From assembly GCF_000613885.1 (NCBI RefSeq), contig NZ_BAJV01000006.1:62001-126000 (forward strand): 64,000 nucleotides of DNA, read 5' to 3'. The translations under genes and the position numbers were made by a program. Every line of letters starts with the position of its first letter. Position 1 is the first letter of the stretch. Origin of the DNA: Asaia prunellae JCM 25354 (lineage in GTDB: Bacteria; Pseudomonadota; Alphaproteobacteria; Acetobacterales; Acetobacteraceae). The notes beneath the pieces were generated by a model. It was given only the letters and a program-made list of their open reading frames with translations, did no database searches and was not told where the DNA came from. Shown one piece after another: positions 28,988 through 37,807 of the stretch.

Positions 28988-29029
28988 CAGGTCTCACCAC
29001 GCTCATTTGGTATGAACGGGAGAGACCTG
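28988..29029. terminator. Hairpin between convergent azlD and dihydroxyacetone kinase genes
   Basis: CAGGTCTC (28988-28995) pairs with GAGACCTG (29022-29029), with an inner TCAT-ttggt-ATGA pairing. There is no long T-run, so termination is likely but not certain. Confidence 0.45.
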
Positions 29030-29037
29030 TCAGTCTT

Positions 29038-30657
29038 TCAGAAGCTCCTTGCCAGACTTTCAAACAACACGGCTATGGCCTCGGCTCCGGGGTCGGGGAT
29101 ATCGGCAAGTTGTTCTGACGGGATGTAGGCCGCACGTCCGGCACGCGCTTTCATGCCGCGCGTGGCATCGGCACCTTTGCGAGCGGCTACGGCAGCATCT
29201 TTTACAGAGCGGCCGGCTTCGAGAGCCTCAATGGCAGGGAGCAAGGCATCGAGCATGGTTCGATCGCCTGGTTTTGCACCGCCATATGCCTGCATACGTG
29301 CAGCACCCTTTTGAAGACCAACGCGCCAGTCTTCCTCCTGTCCTGCTGTGGTTGTCAGAATCGAGAGCAATACACCGCTTGATCCTCCGCTGTGGCGTGC
29401 CAGCAAGCGGCCTATTGTTGCCAACAGCTTTCGTGGTGAAGCCAGGGGCAGGGAATCGACTGCCTTGAGAATCTGGCGGCTGATTCTGCAAAGGTAGAGC
29501 CTGCGTCACCATCACCGCAGGTGGCATCAAGTGTGTTCAGATGGGCTTCGCTGTCCAGCAGAGCCCGGGCGCCTGTTTCGATCAGTCTGCGCAGAATGGC
29601 ATCGTCTGACGGGGCATCCACAAAAGTTTCTGGCAGGGTGGGGCAGGGCACTGTCGCTATGGAATTGTAAGGGGCTATCCCGGGCCATGATTTCGGCCCG
29701 ACATCGATGGAAAGCGCTTCAAGAAAGGCAGGATCTGCAGGCATTGCCGTAAGCGAGAACCCGTTCATGTCAAGCGCGGTCATCAGCGGTGCCGGACCGA
29801 TGATCCATTTTGTGCGTGAGGCCAGTTTGGTACGTGAAAAACCATCGAGCAGTGCGAACGCTTCGATGGGTGGAACGCTGCCGAGCAGGTTGAGCAGGAT
29901 AATCAGATCCCCCTCATGTGGCAGGGCGGCTTCCAGTTTTTCGGCTGTACGTGCCACAAGCGTATCAAGACCTGCCATTGGAACGCGTTCGACCCCGCTT
30001 CGCATGAATGCCCAGTCCAAGCTCCGCTTCATCATCGCTGAGTCGGGGCTTCTGACCTGGAGTGAAGACATTGCAATCGCTCAGCGCTAGGCCGATCGAG
30101 CTCAGTGAGCCTGCAACCTGTCGGGCAAGAGTGGCCACTTCGCCAAGCGATTTTCCGGCCTCGGCAGCAGCGCCTGCAATCTTGTGCACCAAAACCGTGC
30201 CAGCAATGCCACGTGCCTTGTCGGTGCGACCAAGGGCAATGTCATCGCCAACAATCACGACTTCCACATTCAGACCCAGCGCCTTGGCCTGTTCTGCAGC
30301 AATGCCGAAATTCAGACGGTCACCGGTATAGTTCTTCACGATAAGGAGACATCCGGCCTTGCCTGTCACCGCCCGGATGGCTGCAAGAATCGCGTCAACT
30401 CCGGGTGAGGCAAAAAGCTGGCCACAGATAGCCCCGGTCAGCATGCCTTTGCCCACGAAGCCTGCATGAGCCGGTTCATGACCGGAGCCACCGCCGGAAA
30501 GCACGGCAACATGCTGTTTGTCCCAGTCTTTTCGCAGAATGACGTGGATATCCTCCACACCTTCAAGACGGCAGAGATTCATCCCGAATGAGGAACGCAG
30601 CAATCCCTGCAGACCTTCTGCCACGATGGTCTCGCGCTTGTTGAAAAACCGCTTCAT
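29038..30657 (-). CDS. ATP-dependent dihydroxyacetone kinase, DhaK-DhaL fusion (frameshifted)
   Basis: Phosphorylates dihydroxyacetone with ATP. The N-terminal DhaK part has VAVLSGGGSGHEPAHAGFVG (the substrate-binding His region), VKNYTGDRLNFG and the end of the K domain. The C-terminal DhaL part (about residues 350-540) has TLDATCGDGDAGSTFAES, ARHSGGSSG and GDRTMLDALLP. Three segments lie in different frames: the first break (29993-30003) needs two added G bases and restores GIHAEAGVERVPM, matching the conserved GIHGEPG; the second (about 29474) needs one base. The repaired gene has 540 residues, normal for the single-chain ATP type. The start at 30657 (MKRFFNKRETIV) is chosen. It fits glycerol or dihydroxyacetone use by acetic acid bacteria. 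Confidence 0.9.
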
Positions 30658-30986
30658 CTGGATCCCTATGTCCGTTCCCAAGTTTGTGGCGCCAGCATCA
30701 TACTGCTCGTCGGTCCAAGACTAGGAGGGGAAGCTGTTCAGGAATATGACATATCGATGTGAAGAAAAACACATTGATGTGACGATACGTTTGTTGCCCG
30801 TATGCTCCATGCTCGCGATCACAAAGCGGTTCAGAGCGTGATAGCCAGCTTGACAGGAAAAGCCGAATAACTGCGGTTTGGCCGTCACGCCCAAGTCCGA
30901 TCATTCGTGGAAATGATTGGCAGCGGCTGCAGATTTCGTTACGATTATACAAGAAATTTTGTCAACTGGGTCAGGATTACAAGGTT
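30658..30986. other. Divergent regulatory gap between kinase and permease genes
   Basis: About 330 bp with no convincing gene. It contains a near-perfect direct repeat, CATATCGATGTGA (30750-30762) and CACATTGATGTGA (30770-30782), 11 of 13 bases alike and exactly 20 bp apart, which may be two half-sites of an operator. A weak open frame at 30698-30952 on the minus strand has no protein-like features. Confidence 0.45.
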
Positions 30987-32393
30987 TTGGACATTCCATC
31001 CAAGTCACAACATCACCCGCTGCCACAACAGGATGAAGGCTATCACAAGGATCTGGGCAGGCGTCAGATCCAGATGATTGCCATTGGCGGTGCTATCGGT
31101 ACCGGCCTCTTTCTGGGCGCAGGTTCGAGACTGCAACAGGCGGGGCCGTCTCTCGCAATCGATTATCTGGTATGCGGCCTTTTCTGCTTTCTTATCCTGC
31201 GTGCTCTTGGCGAGCTTGTGATGTATCGCCCGAGTGCGGGCAGCTTTGTGTCCTATGCCCGTGAGTTTCTGGGGGAAAAGGCGGCCTACGCGGCTGGCTG
31301 GCTCTCTTTTCTGAACTGGGCCATGACCGGCATCGTCGATATCACGGCGGTAGCGCTCTATATGCATTTCTGGGGGACGTTCGATCACGTGCCGCAATGG
31401 GTATTTGCCCTTGTAGCCCTTGGTATTGTCGGCACCATGAACATGATTGGTGTGCGCTATTTTGGTGAGCTCGAATTCTGGTTTTCACTCATCAAGGTCA
31501 TTGCTCTCGCACTTTTTCTTGTTTTTGGTTGTGTGGTGCTGGGGCTGAAGGTCCCGGTTGGCGGTGCCGTACCAGGATTTCACCTGATTTCCGAGAATGG
31601 TGGTATTTTCCCGCATGGTCTTATGCCGGCTCTGTTCCTGATGCAGGGGGTGGTCTTTGCCTATTCAGCGATTGAGCTTGTTGGAACGGCAGCAGGCGAA
31701 TGCGCCAATCCGCGCGCCATCATTCCTCGGGCCATCAATAGTGTGATCTGGCGTATCGGCCTGTTTTATGTTGGTTCGGTGATCTTGCTTGTCTGCCTTC
31801 TGCCCTGGTCAGCCTATCACAAGGGTATCAGCCCGTTCGTGACCTTCTTCGAAGCGTTCGGAGTGCCGCACATCGATACGGTCATGAACATAGTCGTATT
31901 GACGGCGGCGTTGTCGAGCCTCAATTCCGGTCTCTACTCAACCGGTCGCGTCCTGCGCGCGCTGGCGCTTGGAGGATCGGCACCACGTGCGTTGGCCAAG
32001 ATGAACCGTCAGTCAGTGCCTTATGTCGGTATCCTGACCACGGTTGGCGTATATCTTGTCGGTGTAGGGCTGAATTATCTCATTCCGGCACGTGTCTTCG
32101 AGATTGTGCTCAATGTGGCTGCGCTCGGCATTATCAGTACATGGAGCTTCATTCTGGTCTGCCAGATACGCATGCGTAAGCTGGTTGACAGTGGTGTGAT
32201 AGAGAGTGCGGGTTTCCGGATGCCGGGAGCGCCTTTTACTTCCTGGCTTACGCTCGGGTTTCTTGGTTTCGTCGTCGTGATGATGGCGCTCGATTATCCT
32301 GAAGGGACCTATACGGTCATCGCTATCCCCTTCATCGGGCTGATTCTGGCTCTGGGTTGGGGTTTGATTGTCCTCAGTCGTCGCAAGGCCTGA
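30987..32393 (+). CDS. Amino acid permease, L-asparagine permease-like
   Basis: A 468-residue APC-family permease with twelve membrane segments. The N-terminus, GYHKDLGRRQIQMIAIGGAI, then GTGLFLGAGSRLQQAGPS, is typical of the amino-acid transporter group including AnsP and GabP, and EFLGEKAAYAAGWLSFLNW and GGIFPHGLMPALFLMQGVVF fit AnsP best. The exact amino acid is not fixed by sequence. TTG at 30987 is taken as start because ACAAGG lies upstream and no ATG occurs before the conserved domain. It is convergent with the dicarboxylate symporter gene. Confidence 0.88.
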   Translation: MDIPSKSQHHPLPQQDEGYHKDLGRRQIQMIAIGGAIGTGLFLGAGSRLQQAGPSLAIDYLVCGLFCFLILRALGELVMYRPSAGSFVSYAREFLGEKAAYAAGWLSFLNWAMTGIVDITAVALYMHFWGTFDHVPQWVFALVALGIVGTMNMIGVRYFGELEFWFSLIKVIALALFLVFGCVVLGLKVPVGGAVPGFHLISENGGIFPHGLMPALFLMQGVVFAYSAIELVGTAAGECANPRAIIPRAINSVIWRIGLFYVGSVILLVCLLPWSAYHKGISPFVTFFEAFGVPHIDTVMNIVVLTAALSSLNSGLYSTGRVLRALALGGSAPRALAKMNRQSVPYVGILTTVGVYLVGVGLNYLIPARVFEIVLNVAALGIISTWSFILVCQIRMRKLVDSGVIESAGFRMPGAPFTSWLTLGFLGFVVVMMALDYPEGTYTVIAIPFIGLILALGWGLIVLSRRKA

Positions 32394-32426
32394 AGCCGCC
32401 GTCTGGCAGCATTACAGGAACCCTGC

Positions 32427-33674
32427 TCAGTCCGTTGCGGGCTGGGCAGGCTGTTCAGGCAGCTGACCTTCCCATTTGGCGACAACGGCAGTTGCCAGGG
32501 AATTGCCGACAACATTCGTTGCAGACCGCCCCATATCCAGAAACGTATCAACGCCGAGAATGAGAAGCACACCTTCTTCCGGCAGTTTGAACTGGCTAAG
32601 TGTTGCCGTGATGACCACAAGTGAGGCACGTGGAATGCCTGCCACGCCCTTGCTCGTCAGCATAAGCGTCAACAGCATGACGATCTGTGTGCTCCAGGAC
32701 AGGGTAATGTCATAGGCCTGAGCGATGAAAATACTTGCAAAAGTGCAATACATCATCGTGCCATCAAGATTGAATGAATAGCCTAGGGGCAGAACGAAGG
32801 ATGAAATCCGGCGCGAGATGGGAAAACGCGAGAGCTGATCGAGCATCAGGGGATAGGCGGCTTCCGAGCTTGCTGTCGAAAACGCCAGCAGGAACGGCTC
32901 CCGCATCAGGGAAATCAGCCTTCTGGCAGGGCGCCCGAGGATAAGATATGCCGCACCGATCAGAGCGCACCAGAGCAGGAACAGAGCGATATAGAACTCG
33001 CCCATGAACTTGCCGTAATTGACAAGCACTCTCAGCCCATTGGTTGTAATGGTCGCAGACATGGCACAGAACACAGCGACCGGTGCCAGCAGCATGACAT
33101 AGCCCGTAACTTTCAGGATGATTCGTGAAAGGCTTTCGGTCCATTCCATGATCACACGTGCTTTCTCAGGCATGGACGCGCAGGCAATACCGAAAAATAC
33201 CGAAAACACGACGATCTGGAGGATTTCGTTGTTGGTCATGGCGCGGAAGACGGAATCCGGCACAATATGATCGATGAAGCCGTCAAGAGACATGCCGGAA
33301 GGCGCACTTGGCGCGATTTGTGTCCCTTGGAATCGGTGCATGCCGATACCCGGGCCAAAAAGATTGACGAGCACCAGGCCGAGTGACAGCGAAAACAGGG
33401 AGGCCACGACAAACCAGATCATGGCCTTTGCACCGACACGCCCCACCGAGGCCGCATCAGACATATGGCCTATACCTACGACCAGCGTTGAGAAGACAAG
33501 AGGAGCGATGATCATCTTGATGAGGCGCAGAAAAACAGTGGAGCCGATTGATAGATAATGGGCGACATGCTGCTGCTGCACCGTATCGTGGATCAACGCA
33601 TGGGCTGTCGCACCCGCACCAATGCCGAGCAGCATTGCGATGACAATGATCGTGGTCATGCTCATGCGCTTCAT
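32427..33674 (-). CDS. Dicarboxylate/amino acid:cation symporter (DAACS family)
   Basis: A 415-residue transporter of the DctA/GltP fold. Landmarks: FLRLIKMIIAPLVFSTLVVG in helix 2, the first hairpin FSTASSEAAYPLML, the cation and substrate site SFNLDGTMMYCTF (helix 7 NxDGT), the second hairpin SKGVAGIPRASLVV and DMGRSATNVVGN (helix 8). These support uptake of a C4-dicarboxylate or acidic amino acid with protons or sodium. It lies alone, convergent with the permease. The substrate is not certain. Confidence 0.93.
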   Translation of the reverse strand: MKRMSMTTIIVIAMLLGIGAGATAHALIHDTVQQQHVAHYLSIGSTVFLRLIKMIIAPLVFSTLVVGIGHMSDAASVGRVGAKAMIWFVVASLFSLSLGLVLVNLFGPGIGMHRFQGTQIAPSAPSGMSLDGFIDHIVPDSVFRAMTNNEILQIVVFSVFFGIACASMPEKARVIMEWTESLSRIILKVTGYVMLLAPVAVFCAMSATITTNGLRVLVNYGKFMGEFYIALFLLWCALIGAAYLILGRPARRLISLMREPFLLAFSTASSEAAYPLMLDQLSRFPISRRISSFVLPLGYSFNLDGTMMYCTFASIFIAQAYDITLSWSTQIVMLLTLMLTSKGVAGIPRASLVVITATLSQFKLPEEGVLLILGVDTFLDMGRSATNVVGNSLATAVVAKWEGQLPEQPAQPATD

Positions 33675-33979
33675 GATGTTGGTTCTTCCTTTCTGCTGAG
33701 AGGGCAGGTTGTGAGTTCTTGCCGCCTCATCGTCGAGCAGTTCGGCGTTCGGTCTGTTTCCCTGCGGCTGTTTCCTGTCAGCCGGTAGAGGATGCCCTGT
33801 TGCAGGAAGCTCTAGGCTATTATTGCCTCCAATATCAAATGACGGAGCCGGAACGGGTCGGAACTGTCACATACTGAGACGTAATTTTGGCGCGATCTTG
33901 TAAAATGGCGCGTTGTGACCTTTGACGAACTCAGCCATATGTGAATAACGCTGCCCATGCCGCGACGGAGGAGCAAATC

Positions 33980-34264
33980 GTGGTCCAGAATGCAATCTCG
34001 GTCGTTATGGGCCTTATACTTGGGTTGTTTACACTGATCATTTCAGTAATCGCCCTGATTGAAGCAAGCGCCAGAAAAGCGCTTGTGGCACTCGGTATTC
34101 CCCAGCAGATCCAGGGAGCGCTTCTGGCATTACTGCTGCTGGTGCTGATTGTGGCGTCATTTCGGTTGTTCGGGCGTCTTTTTGGCGTTTTGATTGCCAT
34201 TGTTCTTGTCGCGTTTTTATTACAGGCCCTGTTCGTACCTGATATCAGAACTGTGACTTTCTGA
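33980..34264 (+). CDS. Small two-helix membrane protein, hypothetical
   Basis: A 94-residue very hydrophobic protein with two or three membrane segments (VVMGLILGLFTLIISVIALI, then GALLALLLLVLIVASFRLFG and GVLIAIVLVAFLLQALF). Not recognised. GTG 33980 is chosen over the upstream GTG 33941 because GACGGAGGAG ends six bases before it, an excellent ribosome site, while nothing precedes 33941. It lies just downstream of the tRNA-Arg 3' end, on the opposite strand. Confidence 0.6.
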   Translation: MVQNAISVVMGLILGLFTLIISVIALIEASARKALVALGIPQQIQGALLALLLLVLIVASFRLFGRLFGVLIAIVLVAFLLQALFVPDIRTVTF

Positions 34265-34331
34265 CAGGCGGGGAAGGGCATCGATGGGGCGTGAACGTGC
34301 CCAGAGAGCGTACGCCTTTTGTAATGGATGA

Positions 34332-34651
34332 TGGTGTCCGCGGCGGGATTCGAACCCACGGCCCCAGGATTCATCCCACTTCGACTTTCGCCGCCGACGC
34401 AACGGACCTCTGGCCCGGTGTGTCGTTCGTGGTCTGGACTGTCTCTTCACCATAATCTGACAAGTCAGATGACAGGTGCTGCCCGTACAGTCTCTACACC
34501 TTCACCCTTCTTTTCAGAGGGGTGCTTGGCTCGGGATTGGCACGGCGTGAGCCAGAGCGTTCCCCGAATTTGAGCAGATCCACCATAATGTTTCCGGTCA
34601 TGGCGCCCAATTTTAGGAATCCTGTGCTCTATCCTGCTGAGCTACGCGGAC
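34332..34651 (-). tRNA. tRNA-Arg(CCU), split by a group I intron
   Basis: The 5' exon (34651-34615) begins with acceptor strand GTCCGCG, then D-arm GCTC...GAGC, anticodon stem CAGGA and loop TTCCT. The 3' exon (34371-34332) begins AA, then TCCTG closing the anticodon stem, variable loop GGGCC, T-arm GTGGG-TTCGAAT-CCCGC, acceptor CGCGGAC and encoded ACCA. Joined, the exons form a perfect 77-nt tRNA with anticodon CCU, reading AGG. Every stem pairs fully apart from one G-U in the T-stem. The two exons are separated by 243 nt, so a plain tRNA search with no intron model would miss or truncate it. Confidence 0.97.
34372..34614 (-). ncRNA. Self-splicing group I intron (subgroup IC3-like) in the tRNA-Arg anticodon loop
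   Basis: The 243-nt intron follows the last anticodon base U and ends in G, as group I introns do. P1 can form between exon CCU and intron GGG (nt 7-9), giving the required U-G pair at the splice site. Core elements follow in order: CAAATTCGGGGAAC (nt 43-56, P4 region), CCGAGCCAAGC (81-91), the R element GTAGAGACTGT (118-128) with TACGGGCAGCACC after it, and the S element AGACAGTCC (171-179). GACTGT and ACAGTC pair as P7. TGAAGGTGTAGAGACT and TATGGTGAAG match the Azoarcus pre-tRNA intron almost base for base. It encodes no protein. Confidence 0.93.
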
Positions 34652-34662
34652 CATCCTCGCCA

Positions 34663-34995
34663 GTCTAGGAGAGTGAGGATCGACAAGCAAGATGTATGGT
34701 TTCAAATTTTTCTGTTCCGAAAGGTTGGTTGCAATAATAACAAGTCAATCTAATATTCTTTTTTGTAGTGGGATTCTGCATCAGTGAGAATGAAGCATTA
34801 AAAAAACGCTCATAGTTTCATGAAAGAGAGTTTTACTGCGTTGTTTCCCCTCAGGAGCTTTTGTTAGCAAGCACCGTCTCGGCATCGCCACCTTCTTTAT
34901 CTGCTGCGCGGAATAGTGAAGGGAGGAAAACGTTTCGTAAAAAAACCGGGCTAAAAATTGTGATATAAGGCTCCGATGAGAGAAAGCGTGAAGTA
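34663..34995. other. AT-rich gap upstream of the SARP-like gene
   Basis: About 330 bp, visibly richer in A and T than the rest, with several A and T runs. It holds ATCCTC/GAGGAT (34653-34679 area) beside the tRNA 5' end and the promoter regions of the tRNA and the regulator gene. No gene, integrase or tRNA-end repeat was found. Confidence 0.5.
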
Positions 34996-37107
34996 ATGTT
35001 CGACCTGGCCCTTCGTGGTGTTGCAAAAACCGACTCTACCCTACTGCGTCTGCGGCTTATAGGTCGTATGGAAGCGACTACACTTACTGGTGAAAGCGTG
35101 CTTCCTGTTGGCGGGAAGACGAAAGGCTTGCTGGCCATACTTGCACTGTCGGATCGTAAACCTGTTGCACGGTCACATCTGGCTGAGCTGCTCTGGAGTC
35201 GTCGCCCCGATGACTTGGCGCGCGCGTCGCTGCGCCAGGAGATTCACCGCCTGCTGGATGCCTTGAGTCCGCTTGGTGTCGATGTCATTGATGTGCAGAG
35301 GCATACGCTTGCACTCAAGCCAGCCCTGACCTCCGTTGATGTCGAGCGCATTCTCAATGGCGGAAAATCGATCCTGCGCGAATTGCCTCCACCTGGGGAG
35401 GTCCTTCTTGGCGAACTCAACGGGATTGATCCTGCCTTCAATGAATGGATTGAAGGCCAGAGGGCCCGACTCAACCGTCATATCTATCAGCTTTTTGAAA
35501 GCGCTCTGCGTACCCAGGTCGATCCTGATGCCATTCTTGAGACAGCGGATCATCTGCTTTCACGCGATGGTCTGAATGAGGCAGCCTGGCGTGCACGCAT
35601 TCAGGCATGGATTACCAAGGGCGAGTATGCGCAGGCTGCGGCTCTTGGAGACCAGGTCGTCCAGCTGTTTCAGGACCAGCTTGGCACCGTGCCAGGGCCG
35701 GCTACGATGGGTCTGGTTCGTGGACTGCAGGAACGAATTGCATTTGATTCCTACAACAAATCGCATCAGGGCTACCCTGTGGAGCTGGATCCGGCACTTG
35801 GTCATGCGGATCCTCATGTCGATAATACCGGTCTGTTTGTCTCGGTGGGGGGAGAAGGGTCTCTTCTGGCAGCCGGGTCTCCATTACGCACATTGGGGTC
35901 GATTTCTGTCGCCCCGCTCAAAGCGACTGGCGGGGAACATGCCGAGGCACTTGCTGCCGAGCTGACAGAGCGTCTGGAAGTCAAGCTGGTTGGATTGCAG
36001 ACGTTCACAGTCGTGCCTTTTCCGGAAACAACACAGTCCGATACGGGGCCTCTTCTGGGCAACACACATAATCCAGGTACGGATTATGTAATTTCCGGCC
36101 TTGTGCGTTCAAACTGTGCACATGATGAAGCTTCCGAAGGTTATGTAATCATCAGATTGCTGAGTTTGCGTCAGGAAGGAAGCGTGGTCTGGGCGGATCG
36201 TTTCGAATTGCCCAAGGACACGCGGGCCCAGCGCGCCCTGCTTTTCTATGTCATGAAGTCGCTGCAATGGTCGCTGTTCCTTTCGGAGGGGCAGCGTATG
36301 ATGTCGCGACCAATTGCCGAGCTTTCGGCGTTCCAGATGGCGATCAGGGCACTTACCCTGTTTCTGCGCTGTGATATTACGCTTTCTGCCGAAATGGCCG
36401 AACTGGTTGAGCGGGCTTATCAGGCTGATCAGGAATCAGTGTTCGTTCTTTATGTTCGTTCATTGATCAAATTCTTTCTCTATCAGGAGAACTGGTCCGG
36501 CTCGGCGCTGGAAGAGATGGAAGAGATTGCTACTGCAGCGGGCTATGTGGCTATTCAGCTCAGAGCGAACCCGCTTGGTGTCTGGCTATCCATGCTTACG
36601 CGTACGTTTACCCCGGGACAGCTTGATGAGGCCAAAGCACTCACGGCTGAATATACCGGAGCAGGGGGAGTATTTCCTGCCATTGCAATCTCGCCTTCCA
36701 TACATGCGCTGAAGGCTGTCCAGGCTCTGCTTTCGGATAACAAGGCGGTGGCTTTGGAGGAAATCCAGCAGTTCCGCGCATTACGCGCGGCCCAGCCTCT
36801 TGCCATATTATCCGAGCCTTTCAGTATTTTTGTGCTGGAAGTAGCTGGCAATGCTGAAGAGGCGCGTCAGGCCGGTGCTGCCTTTGTCAGTCTTTATCCG
36901 CGTAGCGCAGCAGGTGTGCTCTATTATCTTGTGGCTCTGGCTGCCCAGGGGATGAGCGAGGAAACCGAACGTGTTAAACGCCATTTGCTGCGTCTGGTGC
37001 CGGACGTGACCATAGAAGGCGTTCTCTCGCGTCATGCCTATCTGCCTGCTTCCATGCAGGCCTGGCTGCGCGAGATGCTCGTACGGGTCAGCATCCCCAA
37101 AGGATAA
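34996..37107 (+). CDS. SARP-like (BTAD) transcriptional regulator with TolB-like domain
   Basis: A 703-residue cytoplasmic regulator. Residues about 15-100 form a winged helix (LRLRLIGRME, LLAILALSDRKPVARSHLAE, LLWSRRPDDLARASLRQEIH). Residues about 110-250 form a BTAD bacterial transcriptional activator domain of helical repeats (FNEWIEGQRARLNRHIYQL, GLNEAAWRARIQAWITKGEY). Residues about 295-420 resemble the TolB-like/adenylate-cyclase-associated domain (SISVAPLKATGGEHAEALAA, TDYVISGLVR, GSVVWADRFELPKD). The remaining 280 residues are helical and TPR-like. No membrane segment. Target genes and signal are unknown. It precedes DUF3576-leuS but with a 119-bp gap, so co-transcription is uncertain. 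Confidence 0.85.
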   Translation: MFDLALRGVAKTDSTLLRLRLIGRMEATTLTGESVLPVGGKTKGLLAILALSDRKPVARSHLAELLWSRRPDDLARASLRQEIHRLLDALSPLGVDVIDVQRHTLALKPALTSVDVERILNGGKSILRELPPPGEVLLGELNGIDPAFNEWIEGQRARLNRHIYQLFESALRTQVDPDAILETADHLLSRDGLNEAAWRARIQAWITKGEYAQAAALGDQVVQLFQDQLGTVPGPATMGLVRGLQERIAFDSYNKSHQGYPVELDPALGHADPHVDNTGLFVSVGGEGSLLAAGSPLRTLGSISVAPLKATGGEHAEALAAELTERLEVKLVGLQTFTVVPFPETTQSDTGPLLGNTHNPGTDYVISGLVRSNCAHDEASEGYVIIRLLSLRQEGSVVWADRFELPKDTRAQRALLFYVMKSLQWSLFLSEGQRMMSRPIAELSAFQMAIRALTLFLRCDITLSAEMAELVERAYQADQESVFVLYVRSLIKFFLYQENWSGSALEEMEEIATAAGYVAIQLRANPLGVWLSMLTRTFTPGQLDEAKALTAEYTGAGGVFPAIAISPSIHALKAVQALLSDNKAVALEEIQQFRALRAAQPLAILSEPFSIFVLEVAGNAEEARQAGAAFVSLYPRSAAGVLYYLVALAAQGMSEETERVKRHLLRLVPDVTIEGVLSRHAYLPASMQAWLREMLVRVSIPKG

Positions 37108-37226
37108 ACCCGTTGTCCCGCTTGGCGTAGCCGGGCGGGCGCGATATGAATTGATTTCAGAGCCGGACGCGGATAACGCGATCGGGGATTTCGACACGCG
37201 GCCAGTGCCAGTCTAATAGGGACATC

Positions 37227-37760
37227 ATGACTCCTCGTTTGCAGCCGATTGCCCCTCTCAATGCGTCCACCAGGGCGCCCTTCTCTCTGGAGCGGTTTTT
37301 GCCCGTTCTGCCGCTTTGCGCCTTGATGGCACTGAGCGCCTGTGGTGGCGGGCGTGACCCGGATAGTCTGACCCAGCCACGCAACCACCTTCTGGGTGTT
37401 GACCGTGGTGCAACCGGTGGTGATGATGAGCTGAAGGGCGGTGTGAATGCCTATCTGTGGCGTGGGGCGATCGACACCCTGTCCTTCATGCCGTTCTCCT
37501 CTGCCGATGCAAATGGTGGCGTTATCCTGACCGACTGGTATCAGCCGCCAGCCAGCACGAATGAACGTTTCAAGATTGCGACCTATATTCTTGACCGCCG
37601 CCTGCGCTCTGACGCGCTACGCGTTTCGGTATTCCGTCAGGAGAAGCAGGGCTCTGAATGGGTTGATACTCCAGTAGCGCCGAACACGACTTCGGATATT
37701 ACCACGCGTATTCTCGCCCGTGCCCGCCAGCTTCGTGCCGATAATGGCAACCGGGACTGA
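37227..37760 (+). CDS. DUF3576 lipoprotein
   Basis: A 177-residue predicted lipoprotein with a long basic N-terminus, hydrophobic core FLPVLPLCALMALSAC and lipobox LSAC. The conserved part has LGVNAYLWRGAIDTLSFMP-like sequence (VNAYLWRGAIDTLSFMPFSS), GGVILTDWY and TRILARARQLR. DUF3576 proteins are found almost only in alphaproteobacteria, just upstream of leuS, as here (47 bp). Envelope location fits with lptE downstream. Function is unknown. Confidence 0.9.
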   Translation: MTPRLQPIAPLNASTRAPFSLERFLPVLPLCALMALSACGGGRDPDSLTQPRNHLLGVDRGATGGDDELKGGVNAYLWRGAIDTLSFMPFSSADANGGVILTDWYQPPASTNERFKIATYILDRRLRSDALRVSVFRQEKQGSEWVDTPVAPNTTSDITTRILARARQLRADNGNRD

Positions 37761-37807
37761 TCCCGGCTTTCTGAAGTGAGTGCGACCGGAACAAACGATA
37801 GAAGATC

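Noticed and set aside
34220-34573. Open frames such as the 147-, 81- and 77-codon frames around the tRNA
   Set aside because: They run through the tRNA exons and intron; their sequence is a by-product of conserved RNA.
34320-34995. Integrated genomic island at the tRNA-Arg gene
   Set aside because: tRNA genes are common integration sites and the flank is AT-rich, but there is no integrase and no repeat of the tRNA end; the insert is the intron itself.
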